64,000 bases of DNA from Phalacrocorax aristotelis (Eukaryota; Chordata; Aves; Suliformes; Phalacrocoracidae), in assembly GCF_949628215.1 (NCBI RefSeq), contig NC_134282.1:18766723-18830722 (forward strand), read 5' to 3'. This document shows, piece by piece, positions 31,001 to 42,600 of the stretch. Position 1 is the first letter of the stretch. Every line of letters begins with the position of its first letter. The notes beneath the pieces are model-generated. The model worked only from the letters and a program-made list of their open reading frames with translations. It searched no databases and had not been told where the DNA came from. Both the position numbers and the translations under genes were made by a program.

Positions 31001-34000
31001 CCTGGCAAACAGAGTTAATGAGGGTGACAGGGCTGGCACTGCCCTGGCATGGGTGGGGGGCCAGGTAGTGTCAGGCAGTGCATGGCTGCGCCAGCGGCCA
31101 CGGCACCCGCTCAGCCTGGCACAGGGAGGCGGACACAGGGAAGCAAGAAGCTGTTATTTTCTCTAATTGTTGTGTTTCCTAAAAAGTAATTAAAATCCTT
31201 TTCCGCTGTGCTTGATGGAGACCTCAGTGGTGGAGGGGGGCACCAGATGTGGGGTGGGCGAGGGGGGACTGTTGCCACCCACACCAGCAGCCTCCCTCTG
31301 AGGCACCAATCCTGCCCTATCCGTGCCCGGCCAAGGGAGAAGCTGCAGGGGGGGCAAGCTCCAGCCTGGCACAGATGCCAGCTCTCCCTTGGCAATGGGG
31401 TGCTCTGGGAGACCCCTGGGCAGTGCCACCCAGCCCTGCTTGGGCACTGCCTCTGTCCCACCTGAGGGACTGTCCCTGCACAGCACCCTGCACAAGGGGC
31501 AGCAGGCATTACCCAGGAGGGTGATGAGGCTCCCCCCAGCCACCCTGCCATGCCCCCCAAGATTTAGGCACAGCTCTGCCAGGCCAGCCCTCTGCCAGGG
31601 TACCCCACACCCCCTGCCCCAGGCTGGGGCTGCCTGCCACACACAATCCTTCCAGGAAGATCTCCTTCCCGCACCCAGGATCCCCCTTCCCTCCCTCCCT
31701 CCCCCTTCCCAGTTAGTTTAATTAGTGCTAATGGAAAGTGGGCTCCATCACTGCTTGGCAAGCTGCCCAGGGGATGCCGGGCGGGCGTAGGCTATAAATT
31801 ACCTCTAGAAAGCCTAAGGGGAGTGGGCCGGTGGTACCCAGTTGTGCTGAATTTATCTGTACCCACTCAGCAAAGTGGTGCCAGGGTGCAGGGACTGTGC
31901 CAAGCCAGTGCCATGCGGGCGCCTGGCCCCTTCTCCCTCCTGAGGTATGGGGGTATCTTTGCCCCCCTTAATGCCCAGGAGAGGAGTGCTCAGCATTTCT
32001 GACCCTCGGAGTGGCAGCAGGCACAGGTATGGCAGGGGAACTGCAGACAGATGGATGGACAGATGGGTGCCTGCCCAGCATCAGAGCACAGCCTCCTTCC
32101 CTTGTGCCAGCAGGTACCTGAAGTTGGGGGCTGATGCCCACTCCAGTGCCAGACAGGCCAGGTTGACAGTGGCGTAAACCAGGAGGAAGAAGGTGGTCAC
32201 AACCCCGGCAATGGTGTTGAGCTTCCCAGAGAAGAGCACCAGCTGCAGACAGCAGGGGGTGGGATGGACACAGGATGAACACACCCCCTGGGATGGCACT
32301 GCAGGTGTGTGCCGGAGCCAGCCCCACTGAGGCTGGGACATGCCACAGTGGCAGGAATCCCTGCCCCTTGCAAACTCACCTGTACCACTAGCCAGGAGAG
32401 GATCACCGCCATCACAGGGTTCCCACTTGCAGACGTCTTCTTGGCCAGCGCCAGTGCCCGGCCTGCGGGCAAAGCAGGGAGGTTGGGCTGTAACACCCGG
32501 GTGGGCACCAACAGGCTCAGCCACCAGCCAAGAGTCCTGTCCCCACCCTGAATGCTGAGGTGCAGGCAAACGCCAGGACACGCAAGTGACCCAAGTGGGC
32601 ACACGCCAACCTAAAAAATACCGCCCCACACCAGCAAGAGGGTTCCCTGGTGCCCGGACTGGTCCCTGGCAGGACAACCTGCTGGATGGGGTCTGGCAGG
32701 TGCTGGCATGCTCCTGGCACTCACCAAAGAGATCATCTCGGGCCAGGGCATAAAGGATGCGGGATGCCCCGATGAGGTTGCTCATGGCCGCAGAGAGGGT
32801 GGCTGCATAGATGCCCACGGTGACCAGGGGTGGGAAGATACTGATGTCACGCAGGAAGCCGTAGTCTTTCTGCAGGAGGGTCCTGCAGAGGGACACACAC
32901 ACACTGGCACCTGCCTTGGCTCGGGCCAGCATGCCCTGGCACTGGGCACAGCCTGGCATGATGGCCCCGGCAAGGGGACAGGCAGCTGTACCTGTTGCAG
33001 GTAGCACACATGAGGAAAGCCAGCAGGTTGTACACAAGGTAGGTGAAGAGCACAGCAGAGATGGTGCCCCGTGGGATGGAGTAGCTCGGGCGCTTCAGGT
33101 CCCCTGTGGGCAGGAGCAAACAGCATTAGTGTCCACAGGCACAGTATCCCCCTGCTCTCCTCCAGCCTCAGCTCAGCTCCTGCTCCTGGTGCCACCCAGC
33201 CCAGCACCCCCTGCCCATACCTGACATGTTGGAGCCTGCCATGATGCCAGTGCAACCATTGAACATCACCGCAAAGACAGAGCTGAAGCTCATCATCTGC
33301 CCAGTGGTGTAGTCCACCGCATAGCCACCTGCAGGACACATGAGCCCAGGCTGTGATGGGCTGTCTGGGGCAGCATAACCCCACCACATACCCTCTCCTC
33401 GATGTCCCCATACACAAACCACAGGAGAAACCACCCCAGGGCACCTGTTCTGTGCCCGCAAGCTCCCCACACCCTCTGGCGAGCCCCTGCTGATGTGGAA
33501 GTGCCAGCGTCACCCCTCCCCAGGGCGCGGGTGCCATGGTGGGTACAGTGGGCAGGGTGGGGAGAGCCACTCCTCACCGCCCAGGTTGTCTCGCAGGGTG
33601 GTGAGTGAGAAGCCGGTGAAGGAGCCATTCTCTGTCTCGGAGCCATTGAAGTAGGGCAGGTGGATGGGCACCCCAATGGGCCGTGTGGCAAAGAAGCTGA
33701 CGAGGATGGTGCCCAGCACACCCACAACAATGAGGAATATGAGGAAGGTGGCCTTGGCATAGATGGAGGCACCCACGAGGCACACAAGGAGGCAGAGGGC
33801 CAGCAGCACAGTGCCGTAGAGCAGCTCGTACCAGTAGCTCTGGGGCAGGACGTGGACTCCTGTGCCCACTTTTTGCCCTGGACAAAAAGACAAGCCAGGA
33901 TCAGCAGGACTCAGAGAGGGCATCACCGGGAGCTGAGCACCACTGGCACCGTGCCAGGCATGACAAGCATCAGCTCACTGGCCAGAGAGCTGGGCGAGCC

Positions 34001-37000
34001 GTGCCAGCTATGCTGGGCATGGTGCTTCGCATGCCTGGCACGGTGCTAGGGCTACTTGGGTAAGGGACATCTGCTGTGCCCTGCCACCACAGATGAGGGT
34101 ACTTACCAGGTGGTATCCCAAAGCTGTCCACCACTGCCTCTACCAGACCCAGCACGTAGAGGGCACTGCCACACACATTGGCCAGGAAAAACATGATCCC
34201 GATGCTGCCCCCGAACTCTGGACCCAGGGCACGGCTGATCATATCTTTCTCAAGTCAAGGGAAGATGCCAGCAGCCCAAACCACCATTGGGTGTCCCCAG
34301 CCCTCCCTCCCAGGCCATGGGTTTCACAGCCCCACTGTGGCACCCGGAGGCTGCGGGGTGGTCACCCAATTTTGGCCCACATGCCTTTCCCCAGCAGCAC
34401 CCACAGCAAAGGATACAGTAGGCTCCTCCAGCATCCAGCGCCCCATTGGTGGCAATGGCACACACGGACAGCACCGTCATGCCGATGATGAAGTATGCCA
34501 CCGCAAACATGGCCAGGGCTTGGTACAACCCGGCATGGCCCACCACGAACCCTGCCAAGGATGGAGGAGAGGCCAGTGTGCCCATTAGCTGGGCACAGAC
34601 CACCCCCAGACAGGATCCCCAGGCACAGCCAACTCCCAGACCTCATCCTCACCGAGGCACACAGGCTGCACCCATCCCCCACAGCTCCCTCCAGACATGC
34701 CACCCCCTTCCCTGCCAGGATGGGGATGTCCCCACCCCGGGGAGATGCCACCTCCCACACACAGCAGCACCTGGGGCCCCCCGACACCTCAGGGCACCTC
34801 CATCCTCCTGCCATGCCAGGATCAGGCCCAAGCTTGGGGAGCTCAGAAAGGCACACCCAAAAAGCGAACAAACAGGGCAGGTTCTTTGCTCCCCTCCCAG
34901 CCCTGGGGCACTCGGGGGGGGGTGCTGGGACCCCCGTGCCCTGCTGCCACCCTCAGCAGGCAAGGGGTGCCTTGCACCCCAGCTCAGGCACCAAACGCTG
35001 ATGGGCTCCCCACGGTGTTTGCGTTGTAGCCCTGCTTGCCTGCTGCAAAGCAGGAAGCAAAAGCAGCCCCAGGATGTCCCGTCAGCCAGGGCATGGCTCC
35101 CCAGCCCCACCTCCGGGGACAGGGCACCCAGAGCCCGCCGCGGCCCTGCCCAGGGGCCCGTCCAGCGGCGCCGCGGGCAGGAAGAGGCTGCCCTCAGCTG
35201 CAGGGCGATGCCCTATCTCAGCCGCAAGCTAGGCCGCAGCCATGCCCGCGGGCAGCAAGGGGGGTGCTGGGGAACGGGCATCTCACGGAGCCCTTGAGGA
35301 GACAGGCTAGGCTTGGGGGCACCCCCTGTGAGCCCTGGAAGGCTAGAGGGTACCCAAGTGCCAAAAGCAGGAGCGGGGGGAGGGGTGCAGGGGAAAATAA
35401 AGGGGTGCCCTGAAAGCAGTGTGGGGGTAAGCAGGAGGGACTGCTCACCCTGGAGATCTGGGGGATGTTTGAGGCATGGGGGAAGTGGGGGGCTGCTGGG
35501 GGGAGCTACGGACCCTCCACAGTGGGGCAGTTCCTCTTCCTGGCAGCTCCCCTCCCCCTCTGCCTTGTGCTTCCCTTTCAGCCCCGCGTCCCCCTGGAGT
35601 AACGCACCGGGGCAGGCAGGGGGCCCCTGGTGCCCGCTGTGGGGTAGAGGTTGGGGGGGTCAGAGCCTGTGCAAGGACACCAGGCAGGGGCATGGGAAGG
35701 CGGTAAGTGATGGCAGGGGAGAGCTCTGCCCAGCTTAGGGCAGGGGGTGGGGGGGGCAGGGGGGTCCCCCAGGCAGGAGAAGGGGCTCAAGGATCCTCCA
35801 GGGCCTACTGGGCCCCCAGGCACACAGCCAACTCCCGCCCTGGGCTTTCCATGGGCGGAAAGTGAAAGAGGAAAAGCCTTCCCTGTTCCCGGACCATGGC
35901 AGATGTTGCCTGTCCTGGGCCTCTGCCTGCCCTGGGCCAGTCTGTGGCATCACCCCCTACCAGGGCCCGCCAGAGGGTCACACCTACTCTGGTCCATGCC
36001 CAGCCTGCCCCCCCAGTTCTCCCAGGTTGCCCAATAACAGACTCATAACCCAAACAGGGAGCAGTCTGGGACGCAATCTGTACCCTCTGAACAGCACAGA
36101 GCCTGGGGGGCAGCTGGGTGCCTGATGGGGGACACTGGAGTCCTGCCCTGGGGACACCATGTGGGAACTGGGAGAGAACTGGGGTGCTGGAGCCCAGTCC
36201 TGGTGGATGCCTGGGTAGCAGTGGGGTCTCCAGTCTCCAGCAGGGGGGATGGGGTGACACAGGGCACTGGGATCCCGCTTAGGGAAAGCTTTGGCAAGGT
36301 ACAGTGGTCCTGTCCCAGGAACACTAGGGCTTCAGACTGGGGTCCCTTACTGTGGGCACTGAGATCCCTAACTGGGTTCCCATCCTGTGGGTACAGCAGG
36401 AGCCCTGGGGCACCCAGGCTGGCGGGGTCAGGAGGGGACACACGGCATTGGGACCCCAGCCTAGGGGAGATCTGAGGAGGTACTAAAAGAGCACTGGGTC
36501 TCCAGGCTGGGGGGCTCGGCAGAGGGCAATGGGGCGCCAGACTGAGGCACTAGGGTGAGCACTGGAGGGGAGCACTGGGAGTCCAGCGCGGGAAGCTCGG
36601 GAGCGGCCACTGGGAGGACAGTGGGAGGACACTGGGGACCCAGACTGGGGGAGTTCAGGGGGGAGCACTGGGACGTCAGACTGGGAGGCTGGGGGGGAGC
36701 ACTAGGAGGGCAAAGGGAAGACACTGGGTCTCCAGGCTGGGGTCCTCGGGGTTGAAGCACGGGGACTGCAGACTACCGGGGGTCCGGACAAGGGGAGCCT
36801 CGGGAGGACACGGGGCCCTGCCTCGGGGTGTCGGGCAGGGTTGGTGAGTCTCGGGGGCCTCCGGACGGCTGCCGGCAGGGGGAGGGCCCGGGGAGGCAGC
36901 GGCACTCACCGAGGCGCAGGAAGAGGACGACGCTGAACATGGAGAGCAGCGTGGGCACCACGACGCCCAGGAAGGTGGGCAGCTTGCGGGGGGCGGCGGA

Positions 37001-37108
37001 GGCGGCGGCAGCGGCCCGGCCGCGGGCGCGCTCCCGGCCCCGCTCCTCCTCACCCGAGCCGCCGCACAGGCGGTACGTGAGCAGCGCGCTCCGCTCTGAG
37101 CTCGCCAT
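28045..37108 (-). CDS. SLC12A9-family cation-chloride cotransporter-like protein
   Basis: Twelve-helix membrane transporter of the SLC12 family (CIP1/SLC12A9 branch). Exons on the - strand: 37108-36910, 34551-34417, 34244-34107, 33877-33578, 33328-33221, 33103-32992, 32882-32725, 32462-32380, 32242-32118, 30781-30589, 30421-30247, 29414-29268, 28895-28045; sum 2724 nt (907 codons plus stop; human SLC12A9 is 914). The start [14 protein letters not shown] aligns with human MASESSPLLAYRLL. Diagnostic stretches are [61 protein letters not shown] and [13 protein letters not shown] at the end. NGS glycosylation sites sit in the large extracellular loop. A poly-Glu run is encoded near 28285-28315. 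Intron 2 is U12-type. All exons are intact and it looks functional. Human SLC12A9 is at 7q22, not 2q37, so this may be a paralogue. Confidence 0.93.
29030..29215. repeat. Minisatellite in SLC12A9-like last intron
   Basis: About four diverged units of roughly 40-45 bases with the pattern CACCCAGATGCCTCCAA followed by CCTTGGCATT or CTTGGCTTTGGC. It fills much of the intron between the exons ending at 29268 and starting at 28895. Confidence 0.6.
31140..31215. promoter_or_regulatory. AT-rich candidate element in SLC12A9-like intron 9
   Basis: A short block with CTAATTGTTGTGTTTCC and AAGTAATTAAAATCC in a GC-rich intron of about 1.3 kb. A second block at 31700-31860 carries TTTAATTAGTGCTAATGG and CTATAAATTACC. 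Both look like conserved intronic enhancer cores; no exon fits. Confidence 0.35.
34408..34416 (-). other. U12-type donor of SLC12A9-like intron 2
   Basis: On the - strand the intron after the exon ending at 34417 begins GTATCCTTT, a full match to the minor-spliceosome donor consensus. The branch region TCCCTTGAC (34262-34254) places its A 10 bases before the acceptor AG at 34246-34245, as expected for a U12 intron. Joining gives GGAYYMISRALG, in frame. Confidence 0.85.
36110..36770. repeat. Imperfect minisatellite in SLC12A9-like intron 1
   Basis: Repeated diverged units of about 40-50 bases containing GGGCACTGGG, GTCTCCAG or CCCAG, and GCTGGGG. The array runs from about 36.1 kb to near the first coding exon of the SLC12A9-like gene. 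Confidence 0.55.
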
Positions 37109-38400
37109 TGCCAGGCACGGCACGACCCCCGCCGGCCCTGGAACGCTCCCGGCCCCGGCCCCTGCCCCGGGCCCCACCGGCCCCGCCCACCGACCCGCTC
37201 CCGACCCGTCGTGCCCCGCCCACAGCCCCGCCCCTCCCATCTGACCACGCCCTTGAGCCCCCGGGTCTGCCACGCCTCCGGACCCGCCCCGTCCGATAGG
37301 CCACGCCCCGAAACCGCCGGTACGCCCCGCCCCCGGCCACGCCCAACCATATAGGCCCCCGCCCCTTCGTTGACCCCGCTCACAATGTCCCACCCCCGCC
37401 GTTCCCACCCTTGTCACGGCCCCCGGCCCCATATGTACCCCCATAGTGCCCCCCCGTCGCCCCCCCAGCTCCAGAGGTGTCCCACCCCGATATCTCCATA
37501 GGATCAACCCAGCCCCAGCGTCACCCCACACCCCGGATCTCCCCAACCAGTGTCTCCCCGCTCCTGGTACCCGGCGCTGGCACCCCACCCATCCCAGACT
37601 CACCCCGGCATCCCAAAACCAGCCCCTGCACCTCTGCACCGCCACATGAACCCGACTCCCCCACGGCCGCAGTCACCCCGCGTCCAACACCCCGATATCG
37701 AGCCCGCCACCCCCAGGCTGCCCCCAGGAACCCCGGTACTGCCCCCCCCACCCCACCCCGGTGCCCGCTCCCCGCGCACCCCCCGCCGGTGCCGGCCGGG
37801 CTCGGCTGCCCGCGCCAATTACCGGACAATCGGGGCCCTCGGGGGCGCCGTCCCTCCCTCCCCCCGTCCCCGCCGGCGGGGCTGGGATCTGCCCGGGCCC
37901 CGGGGTCCCACTGCCGCCGCCGCCCGGAGCGGCCGAGCGCCTCGCCAATTAGGTTAATGGGGTTGGCACCGGGGCCGGGGCCGGGGCCGCGGGGGGGGGG
38001 GCACGGTGGGGCCGGGGACGAACCCCACGCGGGCCTTGGGGAACCCGCGGTCCACCGAGTGGTTGACCCCCAAGGTGCAAGTGGGGGCATCCGTGCGGGA
38101 GCATCGCTCCCCGCCGTGGAATAGCGCTGCCCCCCCGTCTCCCCCCGCCCCGTCCCCGCCGTCCCCCGTGGGGCGGAGGCGCAGCATGCCCCCGCGGCCG
38201 AGGTGGGAGCCCGGCAGGGACGGAGCTTTCATGTGCGGCGGGCCTGTCACCGTGCCAGCCCCGGGCAGCGCTGCGCCTTTGAAGTGCCACTAAAGCGCCA
38301 TTGTCCGCGCCCCGCTGGCACCGGGGGGCCGGGGGGGCCGGGGCGGGGAGCGCGGGACGGCCGGGGCTGCGGCTGCGGAGGCGCCCCTGTCCCTAATGGG
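36880..38400. promoter_or_regulatory. CpG island and promoter region of the SLC12A9-like gene
   Basis: Very high GC with frequent CG dinucleotides covers the first coding exon (37108-36910) and about 1.3 kb upstream of it. Housekeeping-type promoter without an evident TATA box. Conserved-looking AT patches (GCCAATTAGGTTAATGGGG near 37943) lie inside it. Confidence 0.6.
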
Positions 38401-39610
38401 GACGGGGGTGGCGGCATGGGCACCCCACCTCACTCAACCCCCCAGCACCGAAATGGGGATGGGGACGCGGGTACCTCCTGCTCCTCATGGGACAGAGGGG
38501 GGGGCATAGGATCCCCTGAGGAGGAGGGAGACGGCATGGGCACCTCCTGACCCCCGATGGATATGGGGACACGGGCACCCCCTGACCTCTGAATGGGCAT
38601 GGTGACACGGGCCCCTACCCCCCGACAAGGATGGAGGTGCGACCCCGGCACCCCTGACCCAAACAGGGACAGAGGTGGGGGCACAGGCACCCTCTGTGCC
38701 CCGCAGAGGGGTGCGACCGCACCCTGCCCCGCCAGCAGAGCTGAGGCCCGGCCCACGGGCACAGGAGGGTGGCGACGGGGCAGGAGGGCGGTGCAGGCAC
38801 CCCAGAAGTGTAAGGCCAATGACAAGCCAAACTGTAGACACTGGGGGGACCCCCTCCAGCTGGGCGGGCGAGTGTGGCCCCCCCCGATCCCCGGGCCAAA
38901 GGTGCCCCCCCAGACCCGGGCACACTACCCGCTTGCTGCCTGCCACTGCCAAAAGGCTAAAAGCAGCCGTTACCCCGGCCCCACCTGCCCCCCCCCCCCG
39001 ACATCCCCCCGGGGCGTGTCCCCCCTCCTGCACCCCAGGCAAGGAACAGCCTTAGTGTGGACACGAGAGGCACCGTGGGGGGGTCCCCGGGGGCAGCCGG
39101 TGCTCAGCTCGGGGGTGCAGTGCCCCTGCACAGGGCGGCCTGTTCGGCCAGGGTTGGGCTGGCACAGAGAGAGGGCCCCCCCTTCCCCCGCCCGCCCCGT
39201 GTCCACCTCCCTCTCTGCCCGGCCCCCCCTCCCCGCAGTGTCCGCCCGGCCGCTCCCGGCCCGCTGCCCGCCTTTGAAGGGTCTCCCACGCCGGGCCCTG
39301 GCCCCCCGCGCCCCGCAGCCGCCGGTGCGTTCCCACCCGCCCGCTGCCGCGCCCCCCCCGCGCCTCCCGCCCGGGGCCCGCCGGAGGGAGGGTGGCGCGG
39401 CCGAGGCTTGGCGTGAAAATGATCAAGGGCCGCGGGCAGCAGCGCCCGTCTGATGCTGCCCGCCCGGAGGCCTCGTCGAACAAAGGCGGCATTGAGGACC
39501 CGGCTGCGCCCCCCCCCGCGCCCCCCGCCCCGAACTGGCATCATGGCGCGACATTAATGAACTCGCCTGTTTGTGCTCCCCCGGCCCCTCTCTCCTCCCA
39601 CCGCCCGGGG
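38400..39610. other. Intergenic between the divergent SLC12A9-like and PRSS56 genes
   Basis: GC-rich, still CpG-dense around 39.1-39.55 kb, with no coding exon recognised. Sequence around 39410-39570 (GTGAAAATGATCAAGG, CATTAATGAACTCGCC) looks more like regulatory sequence than the surrounding low-complexity DNA. A repeated GGGGACGGGGGTG-type motif gives long artefactual open frames at 38.4-38.7 kb. Confidence 0.45.
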
Positions 39611-39616
39611 GACACC

Positions 39617-39624
39617 ATATATAT
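39617..39624 (+). promoter_or_regulatory. TATA box of PRSS56
   Basis: ATATATAT sits in GC-rich flanks 70 bases upstream of the PRSS56 start codon (39694). Its isolation and spacing suit a TATA box with a short 5' UTR. Confidence 0.6.
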
Positions 39625-39693
39625 CCATCCCTCCTCGCCTGCCTCGGGCATTTCGGGGGCTCCCCCCTCCTGCCCCCCTTTGCCCGCCCGGGG

Positions 39694-42600
39694 ATGGAAC
39701 GAGGAGGGAAGTGGACACGGGGCACTCTCCTCGGGGTCTGCCTGGTCCCCCCTGCACTGCTGGCACTGCTGCCACTGCTGAAGCTGTCAGGGGGGGCCCC
39801 CGTGGGCCAGAGGCTGTACCCCATGCCAGCCGACGTCCTGCAAGGTCAGTGGGGCACAGGGATGGGGCATCTTTGTGGGAGGGTTTTGCTGCGGACGGGG
39901 CAGCAGAAGCAGCCGGGACTTCTGGGTTCGCTCTCAGAAAGGAGGGGGGGGGAAGCGCAAGCAGGATGCCCAGGACCCTGGCAAAGCCCTCCCATGACCA
40001 CACTGCATGAACTGGGTGGCAAATGCTGCCCATGGCACCCGAGGACACTGGGGTTGCAGGGAGTGGTGCAGTTCATGTCCCACAGCTGCCAGCTCTCCCT
40101 CCTGCCCCGGGTACCTGTGCCAGCCCCAGGGAACCCTCAGCCAGGACCTGGCCAGTAGGTGGGAGGCAGTGGGGGGTACAGGTGGGCACAGGTGTGGGCA
40201 CATGTGGGGATGCACATGCAGAGCACGCAGGACTGCACACACATGGAGACATGCAGGGACATGCACACACGAGCACACAGACCATGGCGCACACAAGTGA
40301 GCACCCAGGGCACGGGCACAAGTGTGCACAGAGGTGCATGCACGTGGATGCACATGGGCACGCGGGGGCACACCTGCCCAGGCTCACACCCTTGCTCCAT
40401 GGCCACGTTTGAACACATGTGTTCACGGGGTTTCCACATGCAGCAGGCACACATGGGTCTGGGCAAACACCCTCCCCATACCATGTGCCCATGTGCCAGC
40501 CCCACCGAAGAGGTGACAGTCATGCCTGTCTCCCTAGACAATGCCAACAGGTGACAGGTCATGCCCAGCCTGACTCCCATCATGGATATATTGGGGCATG
40601 GGCACCAGGCGGGTTTGGGGCACTCTGTGGCTGTGGTGGGGCAGTGTTGGGGGCACCGGAGTTCTGAGCACACTGCATGTGCCTGGCAGCACTGTCGAGC
40701 CGAGGGACACTGGTGCTGGAGGCAGCGCTGAGGAGTGCACTGCTGGCTCTGGAGCGGGCACTGGCTGAGCAGCAGCAGCAGCAAAGCGCCTGCGGGCTCT
40801 GTGCCCCCTGCCTCTTTCCCCCCTGTGCCAACCTCACCCAACACTGCCCAGGTGAGTCACAGCCCCACATCCCCCATGGCCCCATCCCCAGGAGACTCTA
40901 CCTGAACAGAGCCCAGGGTCCCCACCCAAACATTCCCCAGGGTCTCTATCCAAATACTACTACCCAGAGTCCCTGTCCAAATACCACCCCATAACCAGGA
41001 GACCCTACCCAAACATGGACCCACCCAAATATTGCTTTTGGGTCCCTACCAAAGCACCACCCCATCCCCTAGAAACCCTACCAAAATGACACCCCAAGAC
41101 CCTACCCAATATACCTACCCTATATACTTTACCAAAGCAGTGCCCAGACTCCCAAAACATATCCCTAACTGCTAGACACCCTACCAAAACACCACCCAGA
41201 TACCCTACCCAGGCAGTTCCCCATCCTCTCTAGATCTTACCCCAAATCACCTGAAGCCCTACCCAAAACATTGCCCAATTCCTTGTCCCCTTCCCAGAGA
41301 TCCCTGCAAAAACATATCTCAGCAACCAGGAGACCCTACCAAAACATGCCAGTGCCGCAGCCCCATCATGCTCCCTTCCCACCTGCCCCAAAGTGGAGCC
41401 CAGGATCGCCCAGGTGGGGTGAGCAAGAGGCAGGGAGGACATGGGGATGCCCATAGCTCTGCTGTCCTTGCAGTGCCGGCCATATCCCCTGCTGTGCCAC
41501 CCAGCTGCCAGGTCCTGCTGGATGCCCAGGCACTGCCCGAGCTGCCCCAGCGCAACTGGGCACTGAGCCAGGCCTGTGCCCCCTACCAGCGCCTGTGCAC
41601 ACCCGAACAGACTCAGCATGCCTGCGTCCCGCTCAGTGCTCGGCTCTGCCGCCACCGCCTCCAGGAGTGCCGTGAGTGGGCACCCGCATCGCCCCTGGCT
41701 CTTCCCTGAGAAAGGAGACCCTACAATAACAATCAGGGCACCCCAGGGGATGCCTGGGACTGCCCGGAGGGGATATGTGGCTTTGGGGGGGGGTGACAGG
41801 GTGTTGGAGTGGGGTGGGGAGACCAGGGAGATGGGGGCACGGTAGGGTGATGGGGGATCTCTGGTGGGATGGGAAACTGGAGGGGTTGAAGGGATCTGGA
41901 TTGAGGAGTGGAGATTTGGGGGATGGAGGCACTGGGAGTGATGAGTGGATTGGGGAGGATGGAGCGTAGAGGGATGATGGAAAATCTGGAGTAGGAGAGG
42001 GCCAAGAGGGGGTGACAGAGAGATTGGGGACACTGAGTCACCGGGGGAGACAAGCAATCCTGGAGTGGTGGGGGGGTGCTTGTTCAGGATGATGGGGAGC
42101 TGGGGAGCACTGAAAGGAACTGTGGTGAGCTAGGGACAGCAGACATGGTGGTGGCATCAGGAGGGGTGTCCCCACATGACATGACAGCTTGTCCCCACAG
42201 AGATGGCAGCTGCAGCCCCAGGTTCTGATGCACCAGCAGAGGCGGCGACGCCAGGTGAGCCAGGGTGGCCCCGTGGTGCCCACGCCACCCCCGTCCCCAC
42301 GCCGGCGGGCCCCCCCGGCCACCCGGCTGCCTGCTGGGCTGGGGGCAGAGGTTAGCGTCGGCAGCTGCTGGACCGCAGGGTGCCCCCGGCCCTCCGCCCA
42401 CTCACCTCCATGAGCACGATGAGGCTTGACAGCGTGGCCTGCGTTGCCTGACCTCCCCCGGGGGCTGCCCACCATTCCCTCCACCCGCCATGGCCATCCC
42501 GGCATCGCTGTGCCCAGCTACCCCATGCCCACCCGGGAGAGGGGGTGTCCCAGCAGCGGGGCTGCAGGAACCCCTCTCTCACCCTAGCTTTGTCCCCCAG

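Noticed and set aside
29651-31039. 462-codon - strand open frame
   Set aside because: It only contains the real SLC12A9-like exon at 30247-30421; the rest is intron read through without stops.
37477-38124. Long Pro/Arg-rich frames in the CpG island
   Set aside because: Stop codons are rare at this GC content; frames on both strands are equally long and show no domain.
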